Origin: Sphingobacteruim zhuxiongii
GTDB taxonomy: Bacteria > Bacteroidota > Bacteroidia > Sphingobacteriales > Sphingobacteriaceae
NCBI RefSeq assembly: GCF_009557615.1
Contig: NZ_CP045652.1
Span: forward strand, 2,108,001 to 2,172,000
DNA length: 64,000 bases
Direction: 5' to 3'
Shown one piece after another: positions 17,957-26,952 of the stretch. The position numbers and the translations under genes are program-made. Under the pieces are notes generated by a model. That model was given only the letters and a program-made list of their open reading frames with translations, was not told the origin of the DNA and did not search any database. The first letter of the stretch is position 1. The number at the start of each line of letters is the position of its first letter.

Positions 17957-17992
17957 GAATATTCTGGCTTCGAATTCGAAGCCAGAATATTC
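17957..17992. repeat. Perfect 36-base palindrome at the integrase stop
   Basis: GAATATTCTGGCTTCGAA (17957-17974) is followed at once by its exact complement (17975-17992), with no spacer. It overlaps the integrase stop codon by two bases. It lies between convergent genes, so a bidirectional terminator is possible, but neither side has a T run. A protein-binding or recombination site is the alternative. Confidence 0.85.
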
Positions 17993-19289
17993 AAAGAGAT
18001 AAATTGATCAGTTTTCCATTCTTATCAAACACTTTACTTTTTACATTTTCCCAGGTTCTGCTGATTCTGTTTTTCTTAATCTTGGCATATCGCTGTGTCG
18101 TCCTGATAGTCTTATGACCGAGCATCTTGCTCACTTCCTCAAGGGAAAACTCAAAGACATTGAGCATCATGTCAGCAAAGGTATGCCTAGCCAAGTGCGT
18201 ATTCAATTCTCTCCTGATTCCACAAATAACAGCTATTTCCTTTAGGTAGGCATTGTACTTGGAATTGCTATTCACGGGAATGAGGTGTCCAAATACCTTT
18301 CTGCAATCGTGATTCTTATATTTAGCGATGATCTCCTCGACGATAGGCATGATGGGAACCATTTCGGTCACTCCGGTCTTTCCCCTTTCTTTGACGATCC
18401 ATTTTTCTCCTGATCGTCCTACATGGACAATATGGCTTTCTGAAAGCGAGTATACGTCCTGAAACGCGAAGCCAGTAAAGCATTGTAGGATAAACACGTC
18501 CCTAACTTCTTCTAGCCGTAATATGGTCAATTTTTTGTTCCACAGCAAATAGACCTGTTCATATTCCAGAGGGGCTACGTCCGTTTCATCACCTCCGCAT
18601 CGGAACTTTTGAATAGGATTTTTATCGATCAGGTTTTTAGATTCAGCGATAGAAAGAAGCTGTTTGGTGTTCTTGATCTGCTTCTTAGCAGCTGCTTCTC
18701 CAATAACCTTTTCTCGCTCAATGGTAAGGTACTTATAGAATTTAGTGGCAAATGAATAGTCGATCTGATCAAGATCCAGATCAGCAGATTTATAGACAAA
18801 CTCGATAAATTCTGCTAATTTGTTTCTGGTCGCTTTCCACTGCCTGAGGGTTTCCGCTGATCGAATTCCTTTATGAACCATTTCGCTGAAATTCTGAACA
18901 TATTGATCTGTTAGCTCTAGTAGGGTGTATGATTTACTTTCTTTTGTGGCCTGGGCTTCGCCTGGCTTATGATTCGCAGAAAGTCCTTTATAGACATTTC
19001 TGACCATAAAAGGCGTAATGTGGTCATATTCAAACTGGAGTTTGAGAAAATGTCTTTCCAAGTCTGTTTCTATCTGGTTGATCCTGGAATTGAACAGTTT
19101 GGCTTCTGGACAGCCATACACTCGTTTGGTCTTCGTGTTCCAGTACTTTGCAGGAATCTTCTTTCCGATGGAAAATTCCACCTCAGAAGTATCGATCGTA
19201 ATGCGGCACATAATGGGTGCTGAACCCATTTCATCTGCTTTGGATTTTCTGTGCCAAAAAAGGACAGATAATTTTTGATTGTTTTTCAT
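17991..19289 (-). CDS. Tyrosine recombinase (integrase)
   Basis: I chose the Met at 19289 (MKNNQKLSVLFWHRKSKAD) over an upstream Met at 19355, because that matches the usual N-terminus of Bacteroidota integrases. N-terminal arm-binding residues 1-100 and a core-binding SAM-like domain (about 110-210) precede the catalytic domain. Visible catalytic residues are Lys in WIVKERGKTG, His-x-x-Arg in THLARHTFADMML, His in MLGHKTIRTT and Tyr in TQRYAKI. It would integrate and excise the element at whose edge it lies, to its left in this window. A tandem repeat at 19389 lies just upstream. Confidence 0.88.
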   Translation of the reverse strand: MKNNQKLSVLFWHRKSKADEMGSAPIMCRITIDTSEVEFSIGKKIPAKYWNTKTKRVYGCPEAKLFNSRINQIETDLERHFLKLQFEYDHITPFMVRNVYKGLSANHKPGEAQATKESKSYTLLELTDQYVQNFSEMVHKGIRSAETLRQWKATRNKLAEFIEFVYKSADLDLDQIDYSFATKFYKYLTIEREKVIGEAAAKKQIKNTKQLLSIAESKNLIDKNPIQKFRCGGDETDVAPLEYEQVYLLWNKKLTILRLEEVRDVFILQCFTGFAFQDVYSLSESHIVHVGRSGEKWIVKERGKTGVTEMVPIMPIVEEIIAKYKNHDCRKVFGHLIPVNSNSKYNAYLKEIAVICGIRRELNTHLARHTFADMMLNVFEFSLEEVSKMLGHKTIRTTQRYAKIKKNRISRTWENVKSKVFDKNGKLINLSL

Positions 19290-19483
19290 CATTTTTAAGT
19301 TATTTTGAATATTAAAAAAGATGTTCTTACACACTGAATTACAGTAAATTAACACAAAAAGTACTGCCCTAATTTAGTGATTTAAAAAGGGCACCACTTT
19401 GGGCACCACTTTTTATGATTCGGAATGACCTATTCTGATTTACAAATCTGCGCTGAGAGCGTTTAAAGCGATATTATAAACAA

Positions 19484-19509
19484 AAAAGGCGCTATTTCTA
19501 GCGCCTTTT
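19484..19509. terminator. Bidirectional hairpin terminator
   Basis: AAAAGGCGCTA (19484-19494) pairs perfectly with TAGCGCCTTTT (19499-19509) around TTTC. It has T runs on both strands. Confidence 0.8.
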
Positions 19510-19510
19510 G

Positions 19511-19660
19511 TGATCCCGCTGGTACAAAACTCGAACTCTTTTTTGGAAGATTTAAGAAGATTAAGCCATCTTAAAGACACTCCGTACCAATCTGATTTAT
19601 TCGTGGAAAAGGTTAATCAACCTAAACAGTCCAAGGTTCCTATAAAAGAAAGAAAACTAA
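19511..19660. repeat. tRNA-like dispersed repeat, copy 1
   Basis: CTGGTACAAAACTCGAACTC followed by TTTTTTGGAAGATTT recurs, with substitutions, at 28784-28820, and the similarity extends past CCTAAACAGTC. Read on the minus strand, GAGTTCGAGTTTTGTACCAG then CGGGATCAC resembles the T-arm and acceptor end of a tRNA (GGTTCGAGTCC ... GGGTCAC). It is too degenerate to be a working tRNA. Confidence 0.5.
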
Positions 19661-19730
19661 AAATATGAATACATCGCCGTCATTTTATATATGCGAAGAG
19701 AACCTGTTGTATCAATTTGGTTCACAGTTT

Positions 19731-19850
19731 TTTATTGACATAAAAAAAGGAGGTAACTATGGTGTAGTGTTTCCTTAAGTGGCTCTATGGTAAGAAGTTC
19801 GAACCAATTTTTGGAAGATTAATAGATGATGAGTCATCTTCTGGATACTT
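19731..19850. repeat. tRNA-like dispersed repeat, copy 2 (decayed)
   Basis: The string TTTATTGACATAAAAAAAGG, a weak hairpin, CCTTAAGTGGCTCTATGGTA and AGAAGTTCGAACCAATTTTT parallel the copy at 28728-28870 (TTTATTGGTATAAAAAAAGG ... CCTTAAGTGACCCACTGGTA). Together with that copy it brackets the SIR2-helicase-HEPN-recombinase block. Confidence 0.45.
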
Positions 19851-20082
19851 AGTATCTTTAATATTTAAACTTAATATAATTATCGAAGTTATATTTTGAG
19901 CGTCCAAACAGCTTTTAAAATAGTGCATTGACTCTCGTTACTTCAAACTCAAAAACAGCTATGATTTAATAATGTTCCTGCTATAAAAAATGCCCAGTTT
20001 ACTATTAAAAAACTGGATGTTTTTCTGGGATTGTTTGGATACACTGTCCTAACAAACACTAGTGTTTAGTAGTTTTCTGCTA

Positions 20083-20877
20083 TTATAATTCTTTGAGTAA
20101 GTTTTTCGGATCAAAGCACCGAATTGTTATATCTGTCCTAGGGAAAAGTAGTGCTTTAACTCTTTTTCGAACTTTTTGATAATCAGGATTGATAATTATA
20201 ATTTCCCTAGTCATTTTACTTTGTGTAAATGTCCCATTTAGTAAAAGGCATAGTTCTGCATCCAATGGATCAAGGGAAAGACCGTATAGAAGAATAGTAT
20301 TTGCCTCGGACAAGAACTGATATGTTGCGAAGTGATTATAACCTAAGGCATCATTTTCGGCATCGCTTCGGTAGTTTTCCATGGAGGTTTCCGAAGGGAG
20401 GTAGATTTGTTCGTACTGCTCGATGCTACCGTGAAGATGAAACACTTTACTACTGTCAATATCGTAATATTTATCTTTAACCCAGTGGTCTGCTGCATCA
20501 TCAATTACCGTGTCCCAATTTGTAGATACAAAGCCAAATAAACTATTGGGATTTGCAAGGACGAAATTATTTAAAATAGACTCAAATTCCTCTCTTGGCT
20601 TAAGAAAACCAGTTTCTTGAGCATTTCTTAACGAAAGGCATACAATTTCCTTCATAGCGTTAACCATATCTCTTTCTTCATTCAATTGAGCAATGCCTTT
20701 AGGCGATTTGGAGTACAGTCTCAACGCGCAGATTAATTTGGAGAATAGGAAGTTGGCAGTATCCGAATCCGTGTCCTCATTATTTATTCGCCTAAAACAA
20801 TTAAGAATAGGTTCCCAGGCATTTTGAACTGCTCCGGCTCCAATAAGTATAGCTATTTTATTTTGTTGAATTGACAT
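20083..20877 (-). CDS. SIR2-like NAD-binding protein (defence effector)
   Basis: Residues 12-17 IGAGAV form the Rossmann-type NAD loop, STNWDTVIDDAA (118-129) matches the SIR2 'TxNxD' motif with Asn120, HLHGS (147-151) supplies the catalytic His149, and LLYGLSLDPLDAEL (197-210) is the last nucleotide-contact segment. In phage defence such proteins degrade NAD+ to stop growth of infected cells. It is the last gene of an operon with a DUF4011-helicase-Vsr protein (28 bases upstream) and a HEPN protein. NADase activity is inferred from fold and context. Confidence 0.75.
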   Translation of the reverse strand: MSIQQNKIAILIGAGAVQNAWEPILNCFRRINNEDTDSDTANFLFSKLICALRLYSKSPKGIAQLNEERDMVNAMKEIVCLSLRNAQETGFLKPREEFESILNNFVLANPNSLFGFVSTNWDTVIDDAADHWVKDKYYDIDSSKVFHLHGSIEQYEQIYLPSETSMENYRSDAENDALGYNHFATYQFLSEANTILLYGLSLDPLDAELCLLLNGTFTQSKMTREIIIINPDYQKVRKRVKALLFPRTDITIRCFDPKNLLKEL

Positions 20878-20905
20878 AATGATGAAAGTGATTAGTTATT
20901 GATAA

Positions 20906-23900
20906 CTATAGCGGTTTCAAAAAGTCTCCGTCTCTTGTTATTTTCTCACTTTCTAAGGCATAATTAATAGATTCTAATATTGATGCTCGCATATCCTCCG
21001 TTACTCTCGAATAACCGAAGATTTTAGCGATTAAAGGAACAGCACTTTCGGGTTGTATTGCAATTGAATTCTCTACCACTTTAGCAATGGCAAGATTCAT
21101 TTCTTCGGGGGCAATGTAAATTAGTTTTCGTGAATTAGCGTTCAAAAAGCTTCTATCGCGAATCTTGGCAGTATCATTTTCGGGATACCATAAGAAGTCA
21201 TCTTTTCTAATGACTAATCCATTATCGACTGCATATGCCGTTGCATTCGTGATTGTCGCACGAATACGGCTACCAATTTTTGAAACACCGTTTGCATCGG
21301 TTATTCTCCTTGCCATTTCTTCAAAATGTACGGGGCTTTCGATTTTTACTACATCAGCTATCCAATTTCCAAGTCTTCCAGAAGAGTATTTGTGAAGTTC
21401 CTGAAAGGAAACTTCCGAAGGAAGGGTAGCTACTACATATTTTTCGTAAGACTCACTTTGCTCGACTTTATCCTCGCGAATCAAACTTTTTAGATCTTCC
21501 ATTAATTCTTCTTCAACAGCATCATTATGTTCGGTCTGTATCCTTGCCTTTTCAATTGCATCTACAAGCAATCGTAATTCTCCTTTTGGATTTCTAAACC
21601 AATCTGTGCTCCAAACATGGAATAGATTCCAACCCATGCTTTCAAGAACGGTGCTGCGCAACCTGTCACGATCTCTGGCAGACTTAGCATTATGATATGA
21701 CCTACCATCACAATTTATTCCGAGCAAATACCTTCCGGGATGGTCAGTGTCTACAACAGCTAAGTCTATGTAGAATCCCGCCGAACCTACTTTTTCCCGT
21801 ACATTGTAACCTTGTTCCCGAAGTCCTTCAGCAACGATTTCTTCAAATGGTTGCGGTTTGTATTCCATTTCTTCTTTGTCGCTTTCAAATTTTCCATGTT
21901 GTGCATAATATAAAAAGCTTTTTAACGCCCGTATCCCAAATTTTGCGTTTGGTCCGGGATTCATATCCGCAGCAGTTATATTCGTAAATACTTCACAACG
22001 GCTTTTTGCTCTCGTAATCAAAACATTCAATCTTCGCTCGCCGCCTTCATTATTTAACGGTCCGAAACTCATCGGTACTTTTCCGTCTTCAGTCCTGCCA
22101 TAACCAATACTGATAAAAATGACATCTCTCTCATCTCCCTGGACATTTTCGAGATTTTTGACGAAAAACGGTTCGTTAGGATGACTTCTAAAGAAACTTT
22201 CTACATCCGGGTTTTTCCTACGGCGTAATTCAATTGCATTTTGTATTGCCTGCATTTGCGCGGTACTGAAAGCGACAACGCCAAGACTTAATTTTGGGGT
22301 GTGTATTGCATGATGCATAACCGCATCTGCAACTTTATCAGCTTCCTTAGCATTAGTACGGGTTTTGCCCTTATCATAAAAAGTATCAGGTAAATGATTG
22401 AAGGCCAATCCCATTCTATTTTTTGATCCTGGGCTTGGGAAAATGATCAGCTTGTTCTCGTAAAACTCCTGATTTGACAAACTTATCAGCGATTCATGCC
22501 TGCTACGATAATGCCAACGGAGCATGCGCTGCGGCGCACTTTGGGCGTCGCACATACCGAGAATGCTTTGCATATCTGCCGTTACGTTTTCTTCATCTTC
22601 TGTTTCGGTGTTCAACCTATCGAAGAAACTTGTAGGGGGCATCTGTTTCGTGTCCCCTACAACGACTAATTGTTTCCCACGCAGTATTGCACCAAGAGCA
22701 TCTACCGGACGAACCTGGCTGGCCTCATCGAAGATTACCAAGTCAAAATCGATACTATCTGGAGGTAGAAAATTTGCAATGGACATTGGACTCATCATGA
22801 TCACCGGTTTGATTGCCTGAATGGCAAGGCCGGCTTCCTGCATTAGCTTTCTTATAGGCATATGTCTTGCCCTACGATTAAATTCACTTTTAAGTACATT
22901 TATCTGGCCACCGCCGTCTTGTCTAGGCACAGCTTCCCAATGTTTGAGCGCTACCTTAGCGATGTTGTAATATTGATTTAGGATATCGAGTCTTTTGAAC
23001 TTTTCGATGATGTCTTCGTGATTAGAACGTTCAAATTTTCGTAGAACTGGACTATTTAGCATGGCCTGCTCAATTAGTGACTCGTACCATGATTTTTGTA
23101 TAGCTGTCTTTAAGTGTGTTGATGCGTCCGGCCAGTTTTCCACAACGGTAATCAAATAACCTGCTCCTTCCTTTTCTATATTTTCCTTAAGGACGTTCCA
23201 TGATACTGCTTTGTGAATGTCAGGTAAATCGGCCGTCCAACTGTCTAAAATATCTTGCTGTTCCTGAAAACTACTTTCTTGAATTTCGTTATCATTTAAG
23301 TCAAGGTGTAACAGTAAGTTTTTAATAGCCTCGCCTTGCGCGTGCAGCACAGATTTTAAATTATTTGCGTATTGAGCTGCCAGTGCTGGTTTCTCATTTT
23401 TTTCTAAATATGTAAGAATCGACGCAAGGATTTCCCCTTTTTGAATGGCGGCATGTACAGACTGTAAGTATTCGAATGCGTTTTGAACTGCATTCCAATC
23501 GGTACGTTTTTTTTGCCAATAGTTCCCAAACAATCTTGTCGCTAACGGTTCGAACGAAGATAAGGTAGCACTAAGACGCTTTCCTTCCATCATGGCATTT
23601 ACATACTCTATCTTCGTTTCAAGTTCGGCAGGCGCAGTTGTGTTTAACAAACCTGTTAATTGTTTTACCGCTTTTCTATAATCCCCGATAAGGAATTTAT
23701 ACCACTTTTTACCATGTGCGATAAGATTTTGGCGTATTTCCAGTACGTTATGTTCCCATGCTTCAGGAATAAACACCGAATCAAACTTCAGATGTAAATC
23801 CCTGAGACGGATTCCGGTGTCAATAACTTCGGCAATATCCGCCTTGTTATCTAACCATGCCGTATCTGTAATTGCCATCGACTGTACGCCCGGATTATTT

Positions 23901-25549
23901 GCAGCCGTTGCTACGGTTGCTATCAGTTCAGCTACTGTTTGTTTATCGTTAGGGGTATTTACATTAAGCGATTCCGAAACGGTAGCAATAATATTGATAA
24001 GTTCCTTGGTGTATTTACTTGCTCCGGTAAGTAATTCTTTTGCGGCTTCTTCATCTTTTGGTAAAAACACAGTCAGCCCGGTACCATAAAACAGTAGCTT
24101 TTCTGGTTGTCCAATTTTTGACAACCGTGCCTGAATCTGCTCAGCAAGAATTTCTATACCTTTCAAGTATGGAAAATCCCATGATCCGATGTCATCAACA
24201 GCAATCCTTGGAAATTTATAATTGTTACTCTCTTTATTTATCTTTAAAAGGTGCCCCATCACTTCCTGTGCAGAATGCCCACTCTGAGCGATGACCTTAT
24301 TTACTTCATTACAGTACGCATTTAATTCGTCTATTACCGGCTTAAGGAATTGTATCTCTTCTTCCAAGCGGGTGGTGGTGGGCTTACCTAGCTCCAAAAT
24401 CCTCTTTAACTCCGTATGGAGTTCCCGTTTGTTTGCCTTATGGCTATGTAATTCGAGACAGGCTTCGCCGAGATTAACGCTATCTAATCTCCGTTTCACA
24501 ACTTCGAGAGCAGCCATTTTTTCAGCAACAAAAAGTACCTTTTTCCCATTACCGATAGCGTCAGCAATAAGATTTGTAATGGTTTGGGACTTTCCGGTGC
24601 CTGGTGGTCCCTGAATTACCATATTCCGTCCTTCATTTACAGCCAGCATCGCAAGTAGCTGTGAACTGTCTGCGTCGACAACCTGTAGCAACTGATCAGC
24701 ATTTGTTTCCTGATCGAGATGATGTTCTTCGCCGATTAAAGGTTGTTGTTCATTAAAGCCGCCGCCGAAAAGCGATTGTAGAATAGGATGGTCAAACGGT
24801 TTTTTGTCATCTGGCCACTTCGAACTGTCCAAGTCATGATAAATCATGAACTTCCCGAATGAGAAAAAGCCAAGCTCTATGGCGTTTGTATCAACTTTCC
24901 AATTATCGATATGGTTAATCCTATCCTGTATATCGGTAAAATAAGATTGAAGATTAAACTCTTCCTCTTCGGACAGATCGGGGATGGTGATGTTAAAATC
25001 AACCATCATTTTTGCCTGAAGCGAGAGGTTAGCACCAATTTCGGCTCCGGTGTACCTCAGACGAAAACGCTCATTAGCACTGGAACGCTCTAACGAAACA
25101 GGAATTAATAGGAGCGGGGCTTTACGAAGATCTTCGGTATTTCCTTTCTCATACCAATTTAGCATGCCCAGTGCCAAATAGAGCATGTTGACACCCTGTT
25201 CTTCTATACTAGTCCTGGCAAAATAATAAGTGTTTAGAATTTTCGTCTGGAGTTTCTGCTCTGTATCATCAGTTTGCAAGCGCGTATCGTTGTAAGCATC
25301 CTGTAATTCACTTTCAGTTATTTCAGGAAACAAAAATAATTCATCGTCATCTTCTTTACCCGGTCGCGCCAAAAAAGTCATGGCCTTGTTTTGGGATACC
25401 AAGATATCATATACTGATAGAGATTGTTCCTGAACGATTGTTAAACCACGTGCTTTCGGCTTTTTGTAATTCAGCAACGTATTTCGCATACCGAGATCAA
25501 GGAGTTCCTTTCTAGATGCCTCTATTTTGGGAAGTATGTTTTCTGACAT
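20906..25549 (-). CDS. DUF4011-helicase-Vsr-DUF3320 defence protein
   Basis: A 1547-residue fusion. The N-terminus (about 8-200) is DUF4011-like (RKELLDLGMRNTLLNYKK). A superfamily 1 helicase core follows: Walker A GPPGTGKS near residue 315, Walker B LVIFDEASQ near 935, motif III VVVGDTKQMPP, motif V QGDERDVIFISIGYG and motif VI RRLNVLITRAKSR. A Vsr/MTES_1575-type nuclease lies at about 1250-1330 (GFYIDLAVVD, GINCDGRSYHNAKSARDRDR) and a DUF3320-like region at about 1400-1470 (WIADVVKIESPVHFEEMARR). This order matches the single-gene defence system I recall as Hhe. It would unwind and cut foreign DNA. The long central region between Walker A and B is coiled and helical. Confidence 0.85.
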   Translation of the reverse strand: MSENILPKIEASRKELLDLGMRNTLLNYKKPKARGLTIVQEQSLSVYDILVSQNKAMTFLARPGKEDDDELFLFPEITESELQDAYNDTRLQTDDTEQKLQTKILNTYYFARTSIEEQGVNMLYLALGMLNWYEKGNTEDLRKAPLLLIPVSLERSSANERFRLRYTGAEIGANLSLQAKMMVDFNITIPDLSEEEEFNLQSYFTDIQDRINHIDNWKVDTNAIELGFFSFGKFMIYHDLDSSKWPDDKKPFDHPILQSLFGGGFNEQQPLIGEEHHLDQETNADQLLQVVDADSSQLLAMLAVNEGRNMVIQGPPGTGKSQTITNLIADAIGNGKKVLFVAEKMAALEVVKRRLDSVNLGEACLELHSHKANKRELHTELKRILELGKPTTTRLEEEIQFLKPVIDELNAYCNEVNKVIAQSGHSAQEVMGHLLKINKESNNYKFPRIAVDDIGSWDFPYLKGIEILAEQIQARLSKIGQPEKLLFYGTGLTVFLPKDEEAAKELLTGASKYTKELINIIATVSESLNVNTPNDKQTVAELIATVATAANNPGVQSMAITDTAWLDNKADIAEVIDTGIRLRDLHLKFDSVFIPEAWEHNVLEIRQNLIAHGKKWYKFLIGDYRKAVKQLTGLLNTTAPAELETKIEYVNAMMEGKRLSATLSSFEPLATRLFGNYWQKKRTDWNAVQNAFEYLQSVHAAIQKGEILASILTYLEKNEKPALAAQYANNLKSVLHAQGEAIKNLLLHLDLNDNEIQESSFQEQQDILDSWTADLPDIHKAVSWNVLKENIEKEGAGYLITVVENWPDASTHLKTAIQKSWYESLIEQAMLNSPVLRKFERSNHEDIIEKFKRLDILNQYYNIAKVALKHWEAVPRQDGGGQINVLKSEFNRRARHMPIRKLMQEAGLAIQAIKPVIMMSPMSIANFLPPDSIDFDLVIFDEASQVRPVDALGAILRGKQLVVVGDTKQMPPTSFFDRLNTETEDEENVTADMQSILGMCDAQSAPQRMLRWHYRSRHESLISLSNQEFYENKLIIFPSPGSKNRMGLAFNHLPDTFYDKGKTRTNAKEADKVADAVMHHAIHTPKLSLGVVAFSTAQMQAIQNAIELRRRKNPDVESFFRSHPNEPFFVKNLENVQGDERDVIFISIGYGRTEDGKVPMSFGPLNNEGGERRLNVLITRAKSRCEVFTNITAADMNPGPNAKFGIRALKSFLYYAQHGKFESDKEEMEYKPQPFEEIVAEGLREQGYNVREKVGSAGFYIDLAVVDTDHPGRYLLGINCDGRSYHNAKSARDRDRLRSTVLESMGWNLFHVWSTDWFRNPKGELRLLVDAIEKARIQTEHNDAVEEELMEDLKSLIREDKVEQSESYEKYVVATLPSEVSFQELHKYSSGRLGNWIADVVKIESPVHFEEMARRITDANGVSKIGSRIRATITNATAYAVDNGLVIRKDDFLWYPENDTAKIRDRSFLNANSRKLIYIAPEEMNLAIAKVVENSIAIQPESAVPLIAKIFGYSRVTEDMRASILESINYALESEKITRDGDFLKPL

Positions 25550-25630
25550 GATTGAAACTGTGAGATACTAAAATAGCTAAAAAATATTTAGAAATGAGCT
25601 GTAAATCAATCTATTTCTGTGAGTAGCTAT

Positions 25631-26515
25631 CTATTTTGAAGTAGCTTTGAGTTTTTGGGCATTGCAAATCTGAAAAACTGCAGCTTTCAAAACCTGCCAA
25701 CTAATACCTGCAGTATGTTTGTCAGGATTGAAACCAGAATTCATTTGTTCATAGGGATGTATGTAGTTCCTAAAGTCTCGCAACGAGTGACTGAATTTTT
25801 TCACGTCCTGTTTCAAGAAGCCGGTCTCACAGGCTACATCTATCAAATTGTTTAATGACCATGCAGGAAATGGTTTTGGTTTGTTCGACTCATGGTCTTT
25901 GGGTGTTGTCACAGCTGTATTAAAAGTTCTGGGATGTTGTATTGCTAGACCGAGCAGGATGCCCTCGAGTGTGCTGCCACACATGAATATTACCGATAAC
26001 GGACTATTTGCCAGCATACACTTTTTAATTTCTGCTATTCGAAGTTCTAAAACAACAGTAACCGATGCATCCAGTCCGATTGCGGCTATAGAGACCTCAT
26101 TAAAATCCTTGTTTAAAAAGTCGTCCTCAGAATCTAGGTTTGTTGATTTTGTACTTGTAAAAGTGATTTTATCTGCTGGAGCAAAATTTATTTCTGTACC
26201 CTGCCTTACAACTTTCCATTTATCGAAAGCAAGGTATTCATTGAATGCGGAAATGTGTATGTCTAATTCATCGAACCGACCAATAAAGTTGATAGGCGCA
26301 AAAAGTTTTTTAATGCACTTATCAATTTCCGGAGTGCCATTTATTTTCGATAACCGGTCATCTGTATATGCCCATCTAGAAGGAAAACCGTCACCATAGG
26401 AATCATTAAACCCCAGTTCGTTGAAAAATGAAACCAGTTTTGGACCTTTACGATATTCCGTTTCCTCATTTATAAGCAGTCTGAGTTTCTCTAAAGTTTT
26501 TGATTGCAGTATCAT
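25631..26515 (-). CDS. AbiJ-NTD/HEPN-type abortive infection protein
   Basis: The N-terminus (24-60) reads GPKLVSFFNELGFNDSYGDG then FPSRWAYTDDRLSKINGT, a pattern I link to AbiJ N-terminal-type domains of abortive infection proteins. The C-terminal half is helical and ends in RDFRNYIHP (Arg249, Asn250, His253), the R-x-x-x-H signature of HEPN ribonucleases. It is the first gene of the operon, 81 bases before the helicase gene. It is probably an RNA-cutting effector. The family assignment is from memory. Confidence 0.65.
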   Translation of the reverse strand: MILQSKTLEKLRLLINEETEYRKGPKLVSFFNELGFNDSYGDGFPSRWAYTDDRLSKINGTPEIDKCIKKLFAPINFIGRFDELDIHISAFNEYLAFDKWKVVRQGTEINFAPADKITFTSTKSTNLDSEDDFLNKDFNEVSIAAIGLDASVTVVLELRIAEIKKCMLANSPLSVIFMCGSTLEGILLGLAIQHPRTFNTAVTTPKDHESNKPKPFPAWSLNNLIDVACETGFLKQDVKKFSHSLRDFRNYIHPYEQMNSGFNPDKHTAGISWQVLKAAVFQICNAQKLKATSK

Positions 26516-26952
26516 TTAAATATTTCATTTGTTTTTGGTTTGACGGTAAAGTTATTTTTTAGGCAAAAAAAATAAGTTCATATTCATAGCGATATTAAGA
26601 ATATTTAAATTTAAATATTGGTTTTTTTCACTAATTAGTGTTATTATTCATGCAAATATACTAAAAGTTTAAGCCTCTTAGATTACGGAAAACCGTATTT
26701 GAAATGTGATTTTCATGGTTATCAATGCATATAATCAACTTCCGGATAATATGCATGTGCCATTTTGAAAAAGTAATGTCAACAGCGATCCTCTACATTC
26801 GTGTAAACACGACGAACAAACTCGAAAGAGCTACCTATGAATAATTTCAAACTTGAGGACTGATTAAATTATTTCATTATTAATTGATTTCCAAATCTTT
26901 GAAAGTCTCAAAGAAATAATAATCTTGTGGCTAAATCATAGACATTATCCAA
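26516..26952. other. Divergent promoter region with recombinase relic
   Basis: The 437 bases between the defence operon (leftward) and the serine recombinase (rightward) should hold both promoters. I cannot identify them securely. It includes a 22-residue relic of another serine recombinase (26776-26841), listed separately. Confidence 0.5.
26776..26841 (+). pseudogene. N-terminal relic of a serine recombinase
   Basis: ATG at 26776 reads MSTAILYIRVNTTNKLERAT and stops after 22 residues. MSTAILYIRVST is the usual start of large serine recombinases, with the catalytic Ser here replaced by Asn. Only the first dozen codons survive, 177 bases upstream of an intact recombinase on the same strand. 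Confidence 0.6.

Larger units (their letters stand above)
19290..20082. other. Non-coding border with repeats
   Basis: No gene is supported. It contains a tandem 12-base repeat GGGCACCACTTT (19389-19400 and 19401-19412), a terminator and two copies of a tRNA-like repeat described separately. It is the junction between the integrase-bearing element on the left and the defence island on the right. The tandem repeat is a candidate integrase-binding or att sequence. Confidence 0.55.

Noticed and set aside
17991..19289. Tyrosine integrase as an integron integrase for the cassette-like sites
   Set aside because: It has the Bacteroidota conjugative-element type of N-terminus and lacks the extra IntI helix pattern near the HxxR box; no reason to link it to the cassettes.
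19511..19600. Possible tRNA gene on the minus strand
   Set aside because: Only a T-arm-like and acceptor-like part is readable, with mismatched stems and no anticodon arm; kept as a repeat, not a tRNA.
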